Shown one piece after another: positions 47,203-58,640 of a stretch of DNA of 64,000 nt; the first letter of the stretch is position 1, and each line of letters starts with the position of its first letter. Below the pieces are notes generated by a model. That model saw only the letters and a list, made by a program, of their open reading frames with translations. It did not search any database and was not told where the DNA came from. Source of the stretch: Sindora glabra (Eukaryota > Streptophyta > Magnoliopsida > Fabales > Fabaceae); NCBI GenBank assembly GCA_020226215.1, contig CM035233.1, positions 55,017,751 to 55,081,750 on the forward strand, in the 5' to 3' direction. The translations under genes were made by a program, and so were the position numbers.

Positions 47203-49189
47203 TTCTTGCAAAAACATAGTTGTGATTATGTATTTTACCATCTTTGATGAATATTTATATGATAAATACACGTCAAATCTATTTCGATTTAAATCAAAAG
47301 TTACACGTTTTGATGAATGTTTATGTGATAAATTAATATCAAATCAGTTTCTGTTTAAACTAGATATATATGAGATATATGCAAACTCGTGTATAGTTCT
47401 GATTTTGTAAATATATATATGATATATATGATCTGAATTTCGAATCTAATTATCAATTGATGAGATTAATTGTATGAATCTGATTATGCATTTTTCTGCT
47501 TCATATTCAAATTTGTTTCATGCATAATTCTGATGTCAATAGGTTCTGTTATGAATCAGATTTAATCAAACTTAATCCTTAAGTCAAGTTATATATGGGT
47601 GATATATATATGCATTTTGGATTAGTATTTAATTTTGAGTTTTCATATGATAAACCCTTGAGTCTGTTTTGAATATGTGATGTTCTCTGCATTTAAGGCA
47701 TATAACCTAGTCAGCACAGAATTAATGTCATCAATTCTGAATCTATAAAGACCTATTTAAAATCGTTTAAATATGATTAAATTGAATCTGGTCTATGAGG
47801 TATATGTATGCTTTAGTTTATTTGAACACGGTTGGATCTGTATTGATATGATTAAAATTATTCAAAGTGTTTAGATGTAAATCCTATTTTGAAACTATGA
47901 TTTGAATGTCAATCATATAGTCGAATTGTTCAACTTGGAGAATGTCAATCATATAGTCGAATTGTTCAACTTGGAGTTTGTCAATTGTTGGCAAAATGAA
48001 TTAAAACTTAGGACCGTCGTGCTAACTCTGCATAGCGTTCAAAAATTATTTTTATTCTTAAGACGCTGTTTTAGAACATGATTTTTTATGATGATTAAGT
48101 TATGAAATATATATGTCAATCATCCTCCTTATCTTGGTTACATATATTTCTTAGCAATTATTACATATGATGCATGAATGTGTTGCATAGTATGGCCCTT
48201 AGAGTTTTATGGACGGATTTTAAATACGACCTGCGTGTCGTGTCTTCCTCTATTTTTCTAATGTATATTCTCTTCTCATCTCACTCCCCCCGAATGAAGC
48301 TCAGGATTTCTATTGTAAATTTGTAATTGCAATGGAGCATTCTTGGCTTGGAACAAGGAGAAGCTAAGGAGCTATAGGACAAGAAGAAGTTAAGAAGTTA
48401 GTTAGGAATGTCATTAGAAAATAGAATTTTAGGGCCATACTATGTGACATTTTGATTTCTTTATTATGTGATGATATTGATGAGCATGCATTTATTATGT
48501 GATAGAATGTGTTCCTACTATGTGATAGTTCTATTCATTGCATGATATATGATATACGGTAGTTTATTTTATTCATTTACTTTATATGATATATGAGATA
48601 TGCTAGATCTATTGCATGAATAAATAGGCTAGTTGTGGTGAGATATGATAATAATTAAGTTAAAATCCCTTATCTAAAATATTAAGTCAGTAATAATTTA
48701 TGATGCCTTCCAATATTTGGCACTCATTAAGGCCTCGAGCGACATAAAGTGGGTTTGCCAAAGTAAGGTACCTCGTTTATCTTAGTGAGATGCGACTGGA
48801 TAATAGTGATATCCGAATGTCAAACATTGGGTCTGACTTAACTAGGATATCTCAATAGGATTAAGACCTAGAGGTATAGAGTTGGGCTTTAGTTCATAAG
48901 ATGGACTAGAACAAGTGTTATTCACCTAACTATCTAAGAGTTGTATATGATACAATTGGCAAGTGTTGCCTACCTAGATAACTAAGTTTTAAGTGATTAG
49001 CCAAAGCTAACTTAAGGCTTGGTGAAATATGGATCTTAACCCACTAGAAAGCTTAGACAATATTACTTTCCGAATTAATAGTGAGGGCTATTAATTTGAA
49101 TGAAATAGTGGGGAGTACATTTAATAAAAGACCTTATTAAATGTTTTAAGTTTAATACTTACTTTGCATATTTCTATCGTAAATAACCA
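47203..49189 (+). other. Copia untranslated leader
   Basis: About 2 kb without a domain-bearing frame. It contains a perfect 36-bp tandem duplication (47905-47940 and 47941-47976, AATGTCAATCATATAGTCGA and onwards). Confidence 0.7.
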
Positions 49190-50085
49190 ATGGCTAATAC
49201 ATTAAATAACTTATTACTGCGATCGATCCTTGAGAAGGACAAACTAAATGGGACAAACTTCCTAGACTGGTACAGGAATTTGAGGATAGTTCTCAAACAT
49301 GAGCGAAAAATATATGTCCTAGAGGAACCTGTTCCTCAAAAACCTGAAGCTACTGCCCCTTGAGCTTAAAAGGATGCTTATAGGAAGTATCATGATGACG
49401 CATTAGATGTCAGTTGTCTCATGTTGGCTACCATGGATTCTGAACTTCAGAAGTAACATGAGAACATGGAAGCTTATAATGTGCTTGAGCATCTTAAGAA
49501 GCTTTATGAAGGCCAAGCTCGGCATGAGAGGTTTGAGGTGACAAAAGCCTTATTTCAGTGCAAACTGGCAGAAGGAAATCCTATTGGGCCTCATGTACTC
49601 AAAATGATTGGGTATGTTGAGAACCTTGAGAGATTGGTTGCTCCACTAGGTCAAGAGTTGGCCATTGACTTAATTTTGCAATCATTGCTATAGAATTATA
49701 GTCAATTTATCATGAATTACAACATGAATGAAATTGACAAACCACTGCCAGAATTGTTAAGCATGTTAAGAACAGCTAAACAAATTTTACAAAAGACTAA
49801 GCCTAATACCATAATGATGATTCAAAAGGGCAAAGGCAAGGGAAAAGGAAAGGGAAAAAACAAGAAGGATTCCAAATCCAAAGGCAAGCCCAAGTTTAAA
49901 TCCTCTGCACTGAAACCAAAAGGGAGTGTGGCTAAGGAAGGGACATGCTTCCATTGCGGTCAGACCAAACATTGGAAAAGAAACTGTAAAGTCTATTTGG
50001 AATATTTGAAAAAGAAGAAGGGAAGTGAAACTTCCGCTTCAGGTATCTATGTTATAGAAATTAATGTTTTCACTTCTACATCTTG
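49190..50085 (+). pseudogene. Copia gag (broken)
   Basis: ATG 49190 begins MANTLNNLLLRSILEKDKL and continues with GTNFLDWYRNLRIVLKHE, typical of plant copia gag. Stops interrupt it at about 49361, 49367, 49454 and 49691. A Gly/Lys-rich basic stretch (about 49826-49930) precedes a CX2CX4HX4C zinc knuckle (CFHCGQTKHWKRNC, 49946-49987). Confidence 0.85.
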
Positions 50086-50500
50086 AGTATTAAATACCGA
50101 ATGTGATTCTCATATTTGTACAAATGTGCAAGAACTACAAAAGAGTAGGACTCTAGCTAAAGGTAAAGTGGACCTACGAGTTAGCAATGGAGCAAGAGTT
50201 GCTGTGCTAACTGTAAGGACATATTATCTATCTTTACCTTTTGGTTTAGTAATAGAATTAGAGGATTATTATTTTGTATCTACTATCAGCAGGAATATTA
50301 TTTCTATTTCTTGTTTGGACAAGAAAGGTTTTTCATTTATAATAAAGGACAAAAATTGTTTAGTTTATTTAAATGAAATATTTTACTACAGTGCACAAAT
50401 GTTTAATAGGCTCTATATTCTTGATCTTGAAATGCCTGTCTATAACATAAACACTAAGTGATTTAAATCAAATGATTTAAATCTAACCTATCTTTGACAT
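50086..50500 (+). pseudogene. Copia aspartic protease (active site altered)
   Basis: The active-site stretch reads VLNTECDSHIC, where the family has a D-T-G triplet. Both the catalytic Asp and the Gly are replaced, each by a change compatible with a G-to-A transition. The frame is otherwise open from 50126 to 50461. Confidence 0.8.
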
Positions 50501-51540
50501 TGTCGTTTAAGCCATATAAATGAGAAGCGCATATCCAAGCTCCATAAAGATGGATTCTTGGATTCATTTAATTTTGAATCATATGAAATATGCGAATCTT
50601 GTTTGCTAGGAAAAATGACTAAAACACCATTCACTGGACACAGTGAAAGGGCTAATGATCTATTAAGTCTCATACATACTGATGTATGTGGGCCTATTAG
50701 TTCACCTGTTAGAAGAGGTTTCCAGTACTTCATTATATTTACTGATGATTTCAGTAGATATGGATATGTATATCTTATGAAACAAAAATCAGAATCCTTT
50801 GAAAAGTTTAAGGAATTCAAGAATGAAGTACAAAATTAACTTGGTAAAAGTATTAAAACACTTCGATCAGATCAAAGTGAAGAATACTTAAGCCAATAAT
50901 TTGATGACTATCTAAAGGAGTGTGGTATAGTATCATAACTCACTCCACCTAGAACGCCATAATGGAATGGTGTTTCAGAAAGAAGGAATCGTACCTTGTT
51001 AGACAAGGTACGATCTATGATGAGTCACACAAATCTTTCAATTTTCTTTTAGGAGCATTCTCTAGAGACAACTACTTTTACCCTCAATCGTGTTCCTTCT
51101 AAAACGGTTCAAAAAACTCCATATGAGATATGGACTAGGAAACATCCCAACTTATCTTTTATGAAGATTTAGGGTTGTGAGGCTTATGTAAAACGTCAAA
51201 TTTTTTATAAGCTCGGACCCAAATTGAACAAGTGCTACTTTGTAAGGTATCCTAAGAAAATTAAAGGATACTATTTCTATAATCCTAGTGAAGGCAAAGT
51301 ATTTGTCGCACGAACTGGTATTTTTTAGGAAAGAGAATTTATCTCTAAGAAAAACTGTGGGAGGAAAGTAGAAATCCAATAAGTGCAAGACTTACAAAGT
51401 AATACTGAACCTATAATAGAGCCTGAAAAAAGACCACAAGATGTTGTGGGTCAGGAACTAGCTCAAGTAACACAAGGCCCACGTAAGTCTAGTACGATAC
51501 GCCATAAGCACGAAAGATATGGATTTCTTGTGACTTAAAA
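50501..51540 (+). pseudogene. Copia integrase (broken)
   Basis: The zinc-binding HHCC region is seen as CHISHIN-like text, then CESCLLGKMTKTPF. The catalytic core has LIHTDVCGP, then TLRSDQSEEYL, and SERRNRTLLD with the Glu, so the D-D-E residues are still there. Stops at about 50837, 50897, 50936 and 50960 interrupt it. Confidence 0.85.
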
Positions 51541-52436
51541 TGGCGATGTTTTGCTCATGGATTAAGACGAGCCTATAACTTACCAAGAAGCTATGAAAGG
51601 GCCAAACTCTGAGAAGTGGCTTGAAGCCATGAAATTTGAGATAGATACCATGTATACTAACCAAGTATGGACTTTGGTTGATCCACCTGAAAGGATAAAA
51701 CCTATTGGGTGTAAATGGGTTTTCAAGAAGAAAACCCATATGGATGGTAACGTGCAAACCTTTAAGGGACGATTAATCGTAAAAGGTTATAGGCAAGTTC
51801 ATGGTATAGACTATGATGAGACCTATTCCCCAGTTGTCATGCTTAAATCTATCCGAATTTTGCTTGCTATTGTAGCTTTTTATGATTACAAAATCTGGCA
51901 GATGGATGTCAAAACTGCTTTTCTTAATGGAAAGCTCCTTGAGGATGTATACATGACATAGCCTAAAGGTTTTGTCATTCCTGAAACTGCTGGAAAGGTA
52001 TGTAAGCTACAACGATCCATTTATGGATTAAAGCAAGCTTCACGGAGTTGGAATCTTTGTTTTGATGAGACAATCAAAGAATTTAGTTTCATAAAAAATG
52101 AAGATGAATCTTATGTTTACAAAAGGGTTAGTGGGAGCACAATTATTTTCTTGTATTGTATGTGGATGACATACTACTCATCGGAAATGATATCTCTACA
52201 CTGCAAACAGTAAAGACTTGGTTAGGAAATTGTTTCTTGATGAAAGACTTAAGTGAAGTTGCCTATATACTAGGTATTAAGATCTATAGAGATAGATCAA
52301 GAAAATTGCTTAGCCTAAGTCAGAGTCCATACATAGATAAAGTGTTAAAACGGTTTAACATGCAAGAATCTAAAAGAGAAATTTTGCCTATGTCGCATGG
52401 CATAAATTTGTCCAAAGCTTAGTGTCCTTCGACACA
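51541..52436 (+). pseudogene. Copia reverse transcriptase (broken)
   Basis: Motifs in order: WLEAMKFEIDTM, KWVFKKK, MDVKTAFLNGKL (catalytic Asp intact), SIYGLKQASRSW, and YVDDILLIGND (YVDD at 52159-52170). A stop at 51959 and a one-base loss near 52152 break the frame. SLSQSPYIDKVLKRFNM follows, ending at the stop at 52420. Confidence 0.9.
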
Positions 52437-53142
52437 AGATGAAAAGGATCACATAAATAAGATAGCATATGCATCAGTAATTGGATTTATCATGTATGTT
52501 ATGATATGTACTCGTCTTGATGTCTCGTATGCTTTAAGCATGATGAGCAGGTACCAGTCAAATCCAGATGAACCTCACTAGACTACTGTTAAGAATATCC
52601 TTAAGTACTTAAGAAGGACTAAGGATTCATTCTTAATATATGGAGGAGAGGAAGAACTTATTGTAAAAGGTTACACTGATGCCAGTTTCCAATCCGACAA
52701 GGATGACTTTAGATCACAATCAGGTTATGTATTTAGCCTAAATGGTGGTGTTGTATGCTGGAAGAGTTCAAAGCAAGAAACAATGGCCGACTCTACTACA
52801 AAGGCTAAGTATATTACTGCCTTTGATGAGTCAAAAGAGGCTATTTGGATTAAAAAGTTCATTACTGAACTTGGCGTTGTTCCTAGTATTGCAAACCTAG
52901 TGAATCTCTATTGTGACAACAATAGAGCCATTGCATAAGTTAAGGAACTCAGATCTCACCAGCGATCCAAACATATACTTAGGCGCTTCCATCTCATTCG
53001 AGAAATCATCGATAAAGGAGATGTGAAGATATGCAAAGTACCAACTGATGATAATATCGCCGACCCACTGATAAAGCCTTTAACGTAGAAAAAGCATGAT
53101 GGTCATACTATGTCACTTGGTATTAAATACATGAGTGATTGA
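52437..53142 (+). pseudogene. Copia RNase H region and C-terminus
   Basis: In the same frame as YVDD: IAYASVIGFIMYVM, GYTDASFQSDKDD (catalytic Asp), SGYVFSLNGGVVCWKSSKQ, LYCDNNRAIA, and a natural stop TGA at 53140 shortly before the polypurine tract. Internal stops lie at about 52580, 52936 and 53086. Confidence 0.85.
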
Positions 53143-53162
53143 CTCTAGTCCAAGTAGGAGAT

Positions 53163-54808
53163 TGTTGGTGTGTGTCCCAGGAACCAATCATATAGATGAT
53201 TGAAGTAATACACAATGTATTATGTTTTATTTTAGGTAATTTAATTATTATATTTTATTTTTATAATTTTATTATTATTCTGCATGATTTATAACTTAAT
53301 ATAATAATTATCTTTGGAATAGCTTCGCTATTCCTAAAATGCCCCTAGTTAAGTATTATTACGAAAAGGATAGTAATAATACATCGAGACTAGCATGTAT
53401 AATGATTGATGATTATGAATCATGGATATGTGATATCAAGTCAATACATGAGTACATTATTAGTGAACAATGTACTGGACTGATCCACTATGAGAATATT
53501 GCATGGATAGACGTGTCATAAGTTATTTTTATATGATCACAAATACATATAAACCTTTGACCTGAAGTTACTACGATTTCCTACATGAAGAATTACTCAC
53601 TTTAATATTGTCCTATGTCACCTTTAATCAGGATGATGAATAGGGCATTGATTAGGTGTGTCATGAATCGTGCAGAGGGAAGTGAGTGATGTAGATGAAA
53701 TTTTCTTACTCTTATATAAAAGAGAAATATCCTTGGGCCCCTTGATTGAGTGAGACTTAGAAATGCATAGTCATACTCAATTAGATTAATATGTGATATT
53801 AATCATTTATTTTAAATCTACTCAGTATCAAGAAATATAAATTGAACATTGATGAGGATGACACATTCCATGCCTCCAGTTCAATTTGGATATTATTATA
53901 AAAGGGTTATGATGCAAAATATTAATCATGTATTAGGTAGATGTCGAATTACAGACATTCTTACTATTTGAGTGGCAATAATGTATTGTTAGATACCGTT
54001 CACTATCTATAGCTCAATAATGAGTCATTATTAACGTAGTAAGAACCTACAGGGTCATACAAAAGGAGTAAGAATAAGATAATAATTAATTGAACTTTAA
54101 TTATATTAATATCCAATTAATTGAACTTATTTTTGTGCATATATATATATTATTATTAAGAATAAAAAATTCATGTATATGTGATATTATTTGATATTAA
54201 AGTAATATTAAATAATTACGTTATCAGATATTAGATAAATATATTATGAGATAATATTATTTTAATATTTGATAACTATATGCAATTATCTAATATTAAG
54301 ATATTTATATTATGAGATAATATTATCTAATATTAGATAATTAATAAATAAGTCCTATCTCTCCTCATTATCTCTAGGATAAGGATAAAATGAGTTGTTA
54401 AGTGTGATTAAAATTTTGGAAGCATTATCCTAGTAGGACTAGGATTGTGGCTTGTCTAAGTTCTATAAAAAAAGGCTTGAGGGCAGCACATTAGAGATGC
54501 GCTTATAAGCCTCCTAAAATCCTAAATCACTCAGAAAATATCGAATCCTAATTCCTAGAGAGAGAAATGCATCCTAGCAGATTCGTGGAGGGTGAGAGGT
54601 CGTTGTTCACTTCATGTGGATACCATAGAGGCACTGTACCTTCTGGTCGGCGTTTGATTCATCCGCTCTCAAATTTTGATCAGTAGAAACACGAGTGCCC
54701 AATAGGTAAAATCTTAATCATTGATTTATGCTTTTTGCATAGATCCTAGGTAGAATTCAGATCAAAATTTTAAAATTTTGCTGCATGTAATAATCTGAAT
54801 TCCTAACA
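53163..54808 (+). repeat. Copia 3' LTR
   Basis: Begins TGTTGGTGTGTGTCCCAGG, preceded by the purine-rich AAGTAGGAGAT, and ends CCTAACA. It differs from the 5' LTR by scattered, mostly transition changes and by lacking about 50 bp around the TA run. Confidence 0.93.
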
Positions 54809-55885
54809 AATTCCATCAAAATTTAATGGTAAATGTTATATAATAAATTTCTCTCCAAAAAAATTATATTATATTAATATTTCATCTACAACATTAATTC
54901 TAATGTCCTTGTACCCTTGTTTTGCCATAATATGATTCATAAGTATTTTTGTTAATGCTTATGTCATTAGAATGATAATGTAAGTTCCTTCTTAGCATTT
55001 AGAGGTATAATTTCTAATTTTTACAACATCAATGCATATATGTATTTTACTATTCAAATTAAAATAAATGTATCATTCTTTATTTCTTTAAGTCATTGTA
55101 TTTAGAATATTAATTTTGATTATAGAGACATTGAGGTAAGGCTTTAATACAGTTGTTACTATTTACATAGTAATATAAATTGTTAGATTTTGTAATTAAG
55201 TTCAAATACTACCTTGGGGTAAATAGGGTTTAAAAGCATTCTTATGAGTTTTTTTTTTCTAAATGGATTTATTTATATTTTCAACAATAGTCAATACTTA
55301 AAAATCGATATCATATTTTAATTATTGACCACTATATTGCAACTAAATGTATTGATTTTCTAGTAAAAGAATCAATTTTGTTATGAATATTCAATGTGGT
55401 TCAATAATCGACATTGAATATGCAAGATTTACAATAATGCTTATATATACATTGGGTGATAACTAATGTAGAATGCATTAAACAACTGACGTTAAATGGC
55501 ATTTTTATAGTAGCCCTATTATATAATTTTAGATGGCAATTAGTAAATATGAATTAGCATCATAACATCTTAATATCATTAATTGAAACCAAAATCTTTG
55601 GTTTAACTAACCTTTTTCATAATTTTTCAAGTAATAATTTTACAATATTAGTATAAATCTTTCAAGAACACCAATATTATTTTATGAACTAATGAATTTT
55701 GTTTTTAATTCAACTTACTCTAAGTAAAATTAGTAGCATTAATTTTGTTTGTATTATAATATTTTTCTTATATAATCAAATAGATACAAATAGCAACAAT
55801 TTAAATGTAAACGAAACAAATGAGAAATTGATGATCTAGTATGAAAATGATATTTTACCATTTTATTTATAGTGCTATAGTACAT

Positions 55886-55887
<2 letters not shown>

Positions 55888-55934
<47 letters not shown>
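55888..55934. repeat. (TA)n microsatellite
   Basis: Perfect TA run of about 46 bases. Confidence 0.95.
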
Positions 55935-55939
<5 letters not shown>

Positions 55940-56282
55940 AAAAAATTATAATTTACAATGAACAATAGATTTTAAATGAAAGAAAAAGTGGGTATTATCT
56001 TCTTATAATTCCTTTATATTGTTTATAGGCTTCTAAGTTGGAAGATGTAAATGATTACAAATTGATAATAAATTATAATAATAATAATAATAAGTAGCAT
56101 CAACAGTCATGCATTACAAAACTATTAATGCAAAAATGGACATATAACTTCTTCTCATTATAATTTATCATTAATTTTAGAGTTTATTTGTTTTCTTGAT
56201 ATCTTTAAATGTGCTTTTTAAAAATGGAACATGAGCTATCTTCATATCAAACTTAATAGAAATAGCTTCTGAGATTGAGATA

Positions 56283-56616
56283 GAAGGTGTAGATTGATAA
56301 TATCTAGAATCGATTAATAGAGAAAGCTTATAAGATGAAAGGTATAAATTTTAGTATTCAAAATTACTAGGACTATTAAAAAGGTATTAGAATATATTAA
56401 AGTTCCTTTCAAAGACTTGTACTCACACTTGAGTAATGAAAGAAAGCATTATATAGAGCATTTGGAAGGATTCTCATCCAAAGTCCTTCCAAATGCTTTA
56501 TAAAATTCCTATGTTTATAGCTAAAGTATGGGTAAAAGTCTTTAGAATGAACTTTGATCGATTTTCATAACCTTTTAATAGCCTTAATAATTTCAAATAT
56601 AACAATCTACACCTTC
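56283..56616. mobile_element. Hairpin MITE-like element, ~330 bp
   Basis: The outer ends pair (GAAGGTGTAGATTG at 56283 with CAATCTACACCTTC at 56603-56616), and so do the innermost arms (GCATTTGGAAGGA at 56458 with TCCTTCCAAATGC at 56484-56496). Between them the arms pair imperfectly over about 140 bases. A 50-base piece near 56310-56355 of the left arm has no partner. The loop is only ~13 bases. No ORF. Confidence 0.7.
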
Positions 56617-56787
56617 AAACTTAGAAACCCTAATTTTGATGGAAGGCGCTCTATCTTGATAATGAAGGCTAAGGTATCATCTATATGTTTTAAATAGAAA
56701 GCAAAAGTAAAATTTATAGGCAATATGCAGAATATTAGATGTTAGACATTAATCAAAATTGAAGTATTACATATGCTTTATTAATAT

Positions 56788-56951
56788 ACCTTTAGAAGTC
56801 ATAAGTTTTGCAGTTTTTCAATATCTCATAAATGCTATCCTTGATAAATACTTACTATTATCCCTGCTAAATGGTTATTATTTACCTTTAGAAGTTATAA
56901 GTTTTGGTGATTTCTTGATATCTCATAAAGGTCATCCTTGGTAAATACTTC
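56788..56951 (+). repeat. Tandem duplication, 94-bp period
   Basis: TACCTTTAGAAGTCATAAGT at 56788 recurs as TACCTTTAGAAGTTATAAGT at 56882. Both run on to ATATCTCATAAA and ATCCTTG(A/G)TAAATACTT. Confidence 0.8.
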
Positions 56952-58117
56952 CATCTTTGATAAATGTTTACTATTTATTATACATTAGTTCGTTGGTACT
57001 ATACCTTTAGATGTCAATTAGGTTAAAAAACTAACATAACAATTGCATCCCAATTTTCTAATCCAAATCTTTATCTTTCTTCTCTAATTTTTCCAAACCA
57101 TGTTGGTTCTTTAATAAATAATCGATGTAATTCATGCTTTTTCTATTTTTTAATACAACTTCTATATTCTAGCATTTTTTTCTAAAAACAAATAGGATTT
57201 TTTCAAATAACATTATTAACTTTCTACATCTTGACATTTTTTTAACAATAGATATTAGTTTCTCTAACAACATTATACACTAGTAAATATTATACAATAA
57301 CATTATAGTTAATCATTTGATGAAATTTATAAATTATTATTCACCATATATGCATTATCCATGAAAAAATGACATGCACAAAAATTACACTAGATTATCA
57401 ATACACCTTATAGTATAGCCACATATTCTTCATGTTAAAAAGATTAAAATCTTTATTACAAATTTTCATGTGTCAAAAAGATCTAATCTATTTTTCTCGT
57501 ATTGAAGTGCTTTACCAAATTTTGCAGACATTAACTATCCATTTCTTGCGATATCTGCAGAATACGAGGACTATACATAGCATCAATATTGTACAATTAG
57601 AAATGTTTCAAATCTTATGACCATGAACTTCTTATCAAACTATGAATATCTTATGATCCTAAGTATTCCATCCTAACAGAAGATAACCATGATTTGATAG
57701 AATTTTCATAATCATAAGATTCAAATTATTTCTAAATATGCAGTAAGGATAGGTGTGTTTTCATCTCATGTTATCTAAATGAAAAATAGAGTAAAAGAAA
57801 ATTAAAAAAAAACTATAGTTCCCAGTTATTAAAGTAAAATTGATATGTAAATATTTTATCACTCTTAACTAGACAATTCAAATGTCTTTTAGATTATGAT
57901 TATAGAAAACTAACATTGGTCTTTTATATTAATCAACACATTAAGTTACTCTTATTTTAGTTATGCCATTGAACCAACTTCTTATGTTGATCTTTAATTA
58001 AGGCCAATGTGTGAAGTTGGCTATATTTGCAAAAATATCATTCTGCCATTATATATATCAATTTTAACTTTAAATGATGTTAATGTGATGGCATTGTAGG
58101 CTAATCTTATTTTAGTG

Positions 58118-58640
58118 ACAACCGTTGGTTTCACAGTAGAAAGATGGAAGATAAAATTAACATCCAAAATGATGGAAAAATTAACACATTCAGCGGAGCT
58201 TCAACCATTAATTAAATCATTCACATAGAACATAAATGGCAAAAACATAAAGATATAAACTCACCAAATAATTAAATACGCAGGAGAAAAACCGATTGTA
58301 TACTTCCAAATAAGAGCTTTTCATTTAAATGAAGGGTTCATATTCTATATTACAGTTGAGGTTTCACTATTATTGATAAAATTATAAATAAATTTAGAAA
58401 AATTGTTGCAATAAGATCCCTAACAACAATATTAGCAAACTATTGCGGTTGTCCATCACACTTTAGAACCTTCTTCAACGTCAAATAAAATATTAATGCA
58501 TAATGGAAGCCTTTCTTACAAGAAAAAAATGGTTGTTACGGTATTTCAAAAATTTTTAAATTTAAAAAAATGTTTGTCCATCACACTTTACAGCCTAAAT
58601 TTTCAAAATCCGAAGGTTTCAGTAGAATTCATCACAAGAA
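58118..58640. other. Spacer, no gene identified
   Basis: Contains CAGCGGAGCTTC near 58189, which resembles text near the inner ends of some plant LTRs, but no LTR could be delimited. No convincing ORF. Confidence 0.35.

Larger units (their letters stand above)
45494..54808 (+). mobile_element. Full-length Ty1/copia LTR retrotransposon, inactive
   Basis: A 9.3-kb element inside the right CACTA element, flanked by perfect AATTC duplications. It has LTRs of about 1,696 and 1,646 bp (TGTTGGTGTG...TAACA), a perfect TGGTATCAGAGC primer-binding site, a ~2-kb leader, and gag-pol in copia order (gag, protease, integrase, reverse transcriptase, RNase H). Gag to mid-RT lie in one frame (from ATG 49190) with scattered stops. 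A one-base loss just before the YVDD motif shifts the rest. Most stops fit C-to-T or G-to-A changes of Gln or Trp codons. Not capable of moving on its own. Confidence 0.95.
40534..55515 (+). mobile_element. Right CACTA-family element (plus strand), carrying a copia insertion
   Basis: The left end reads CTATATTATTACAAATTTAC, then CCTTTAACGTC. The right end, reversed, reads CTACTATAAAAATGCCATTT, then AACGTC. These are imperfect terminal inverted repeats with an identical TTTAACGTC. Inside lie a TNP1-like exon (41550), long decayed intron/exon DNA, and an Ulp1-like remnant near 44050-44415. Then come 3' subterminal repeats (44800-45480 and 54814-55513) interrupted by the copia element 45494-54808. 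Without the copia it would be about 5.7 kb. No TNP2 was seen, so it was probably never autonomous in this form. The last bases (TAGTAGCC for expected TAGTAGTG) are mutated, and no target duplication was confirmed. Confidence 0.5.
55514..58117 (-). mobile_element. Possible third CACTA-family fragment, minus strand
   Basis: Read on the minus strand from 58117, the sequence begins CACTAAAATAAGATTAGCCT. It then follows the subterminal region of the other two elements: TATATATAATGGCAGAATGA with ATATTTTTGCAAA, compare 40594-40630 and 40100-40130. The other end may abut the right element near 55514. No coding remnant was recognised inside. A hairpin element (56283-56616), a repeat (56788-56951) and a TA run lie within. 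Confidence 0.35.
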
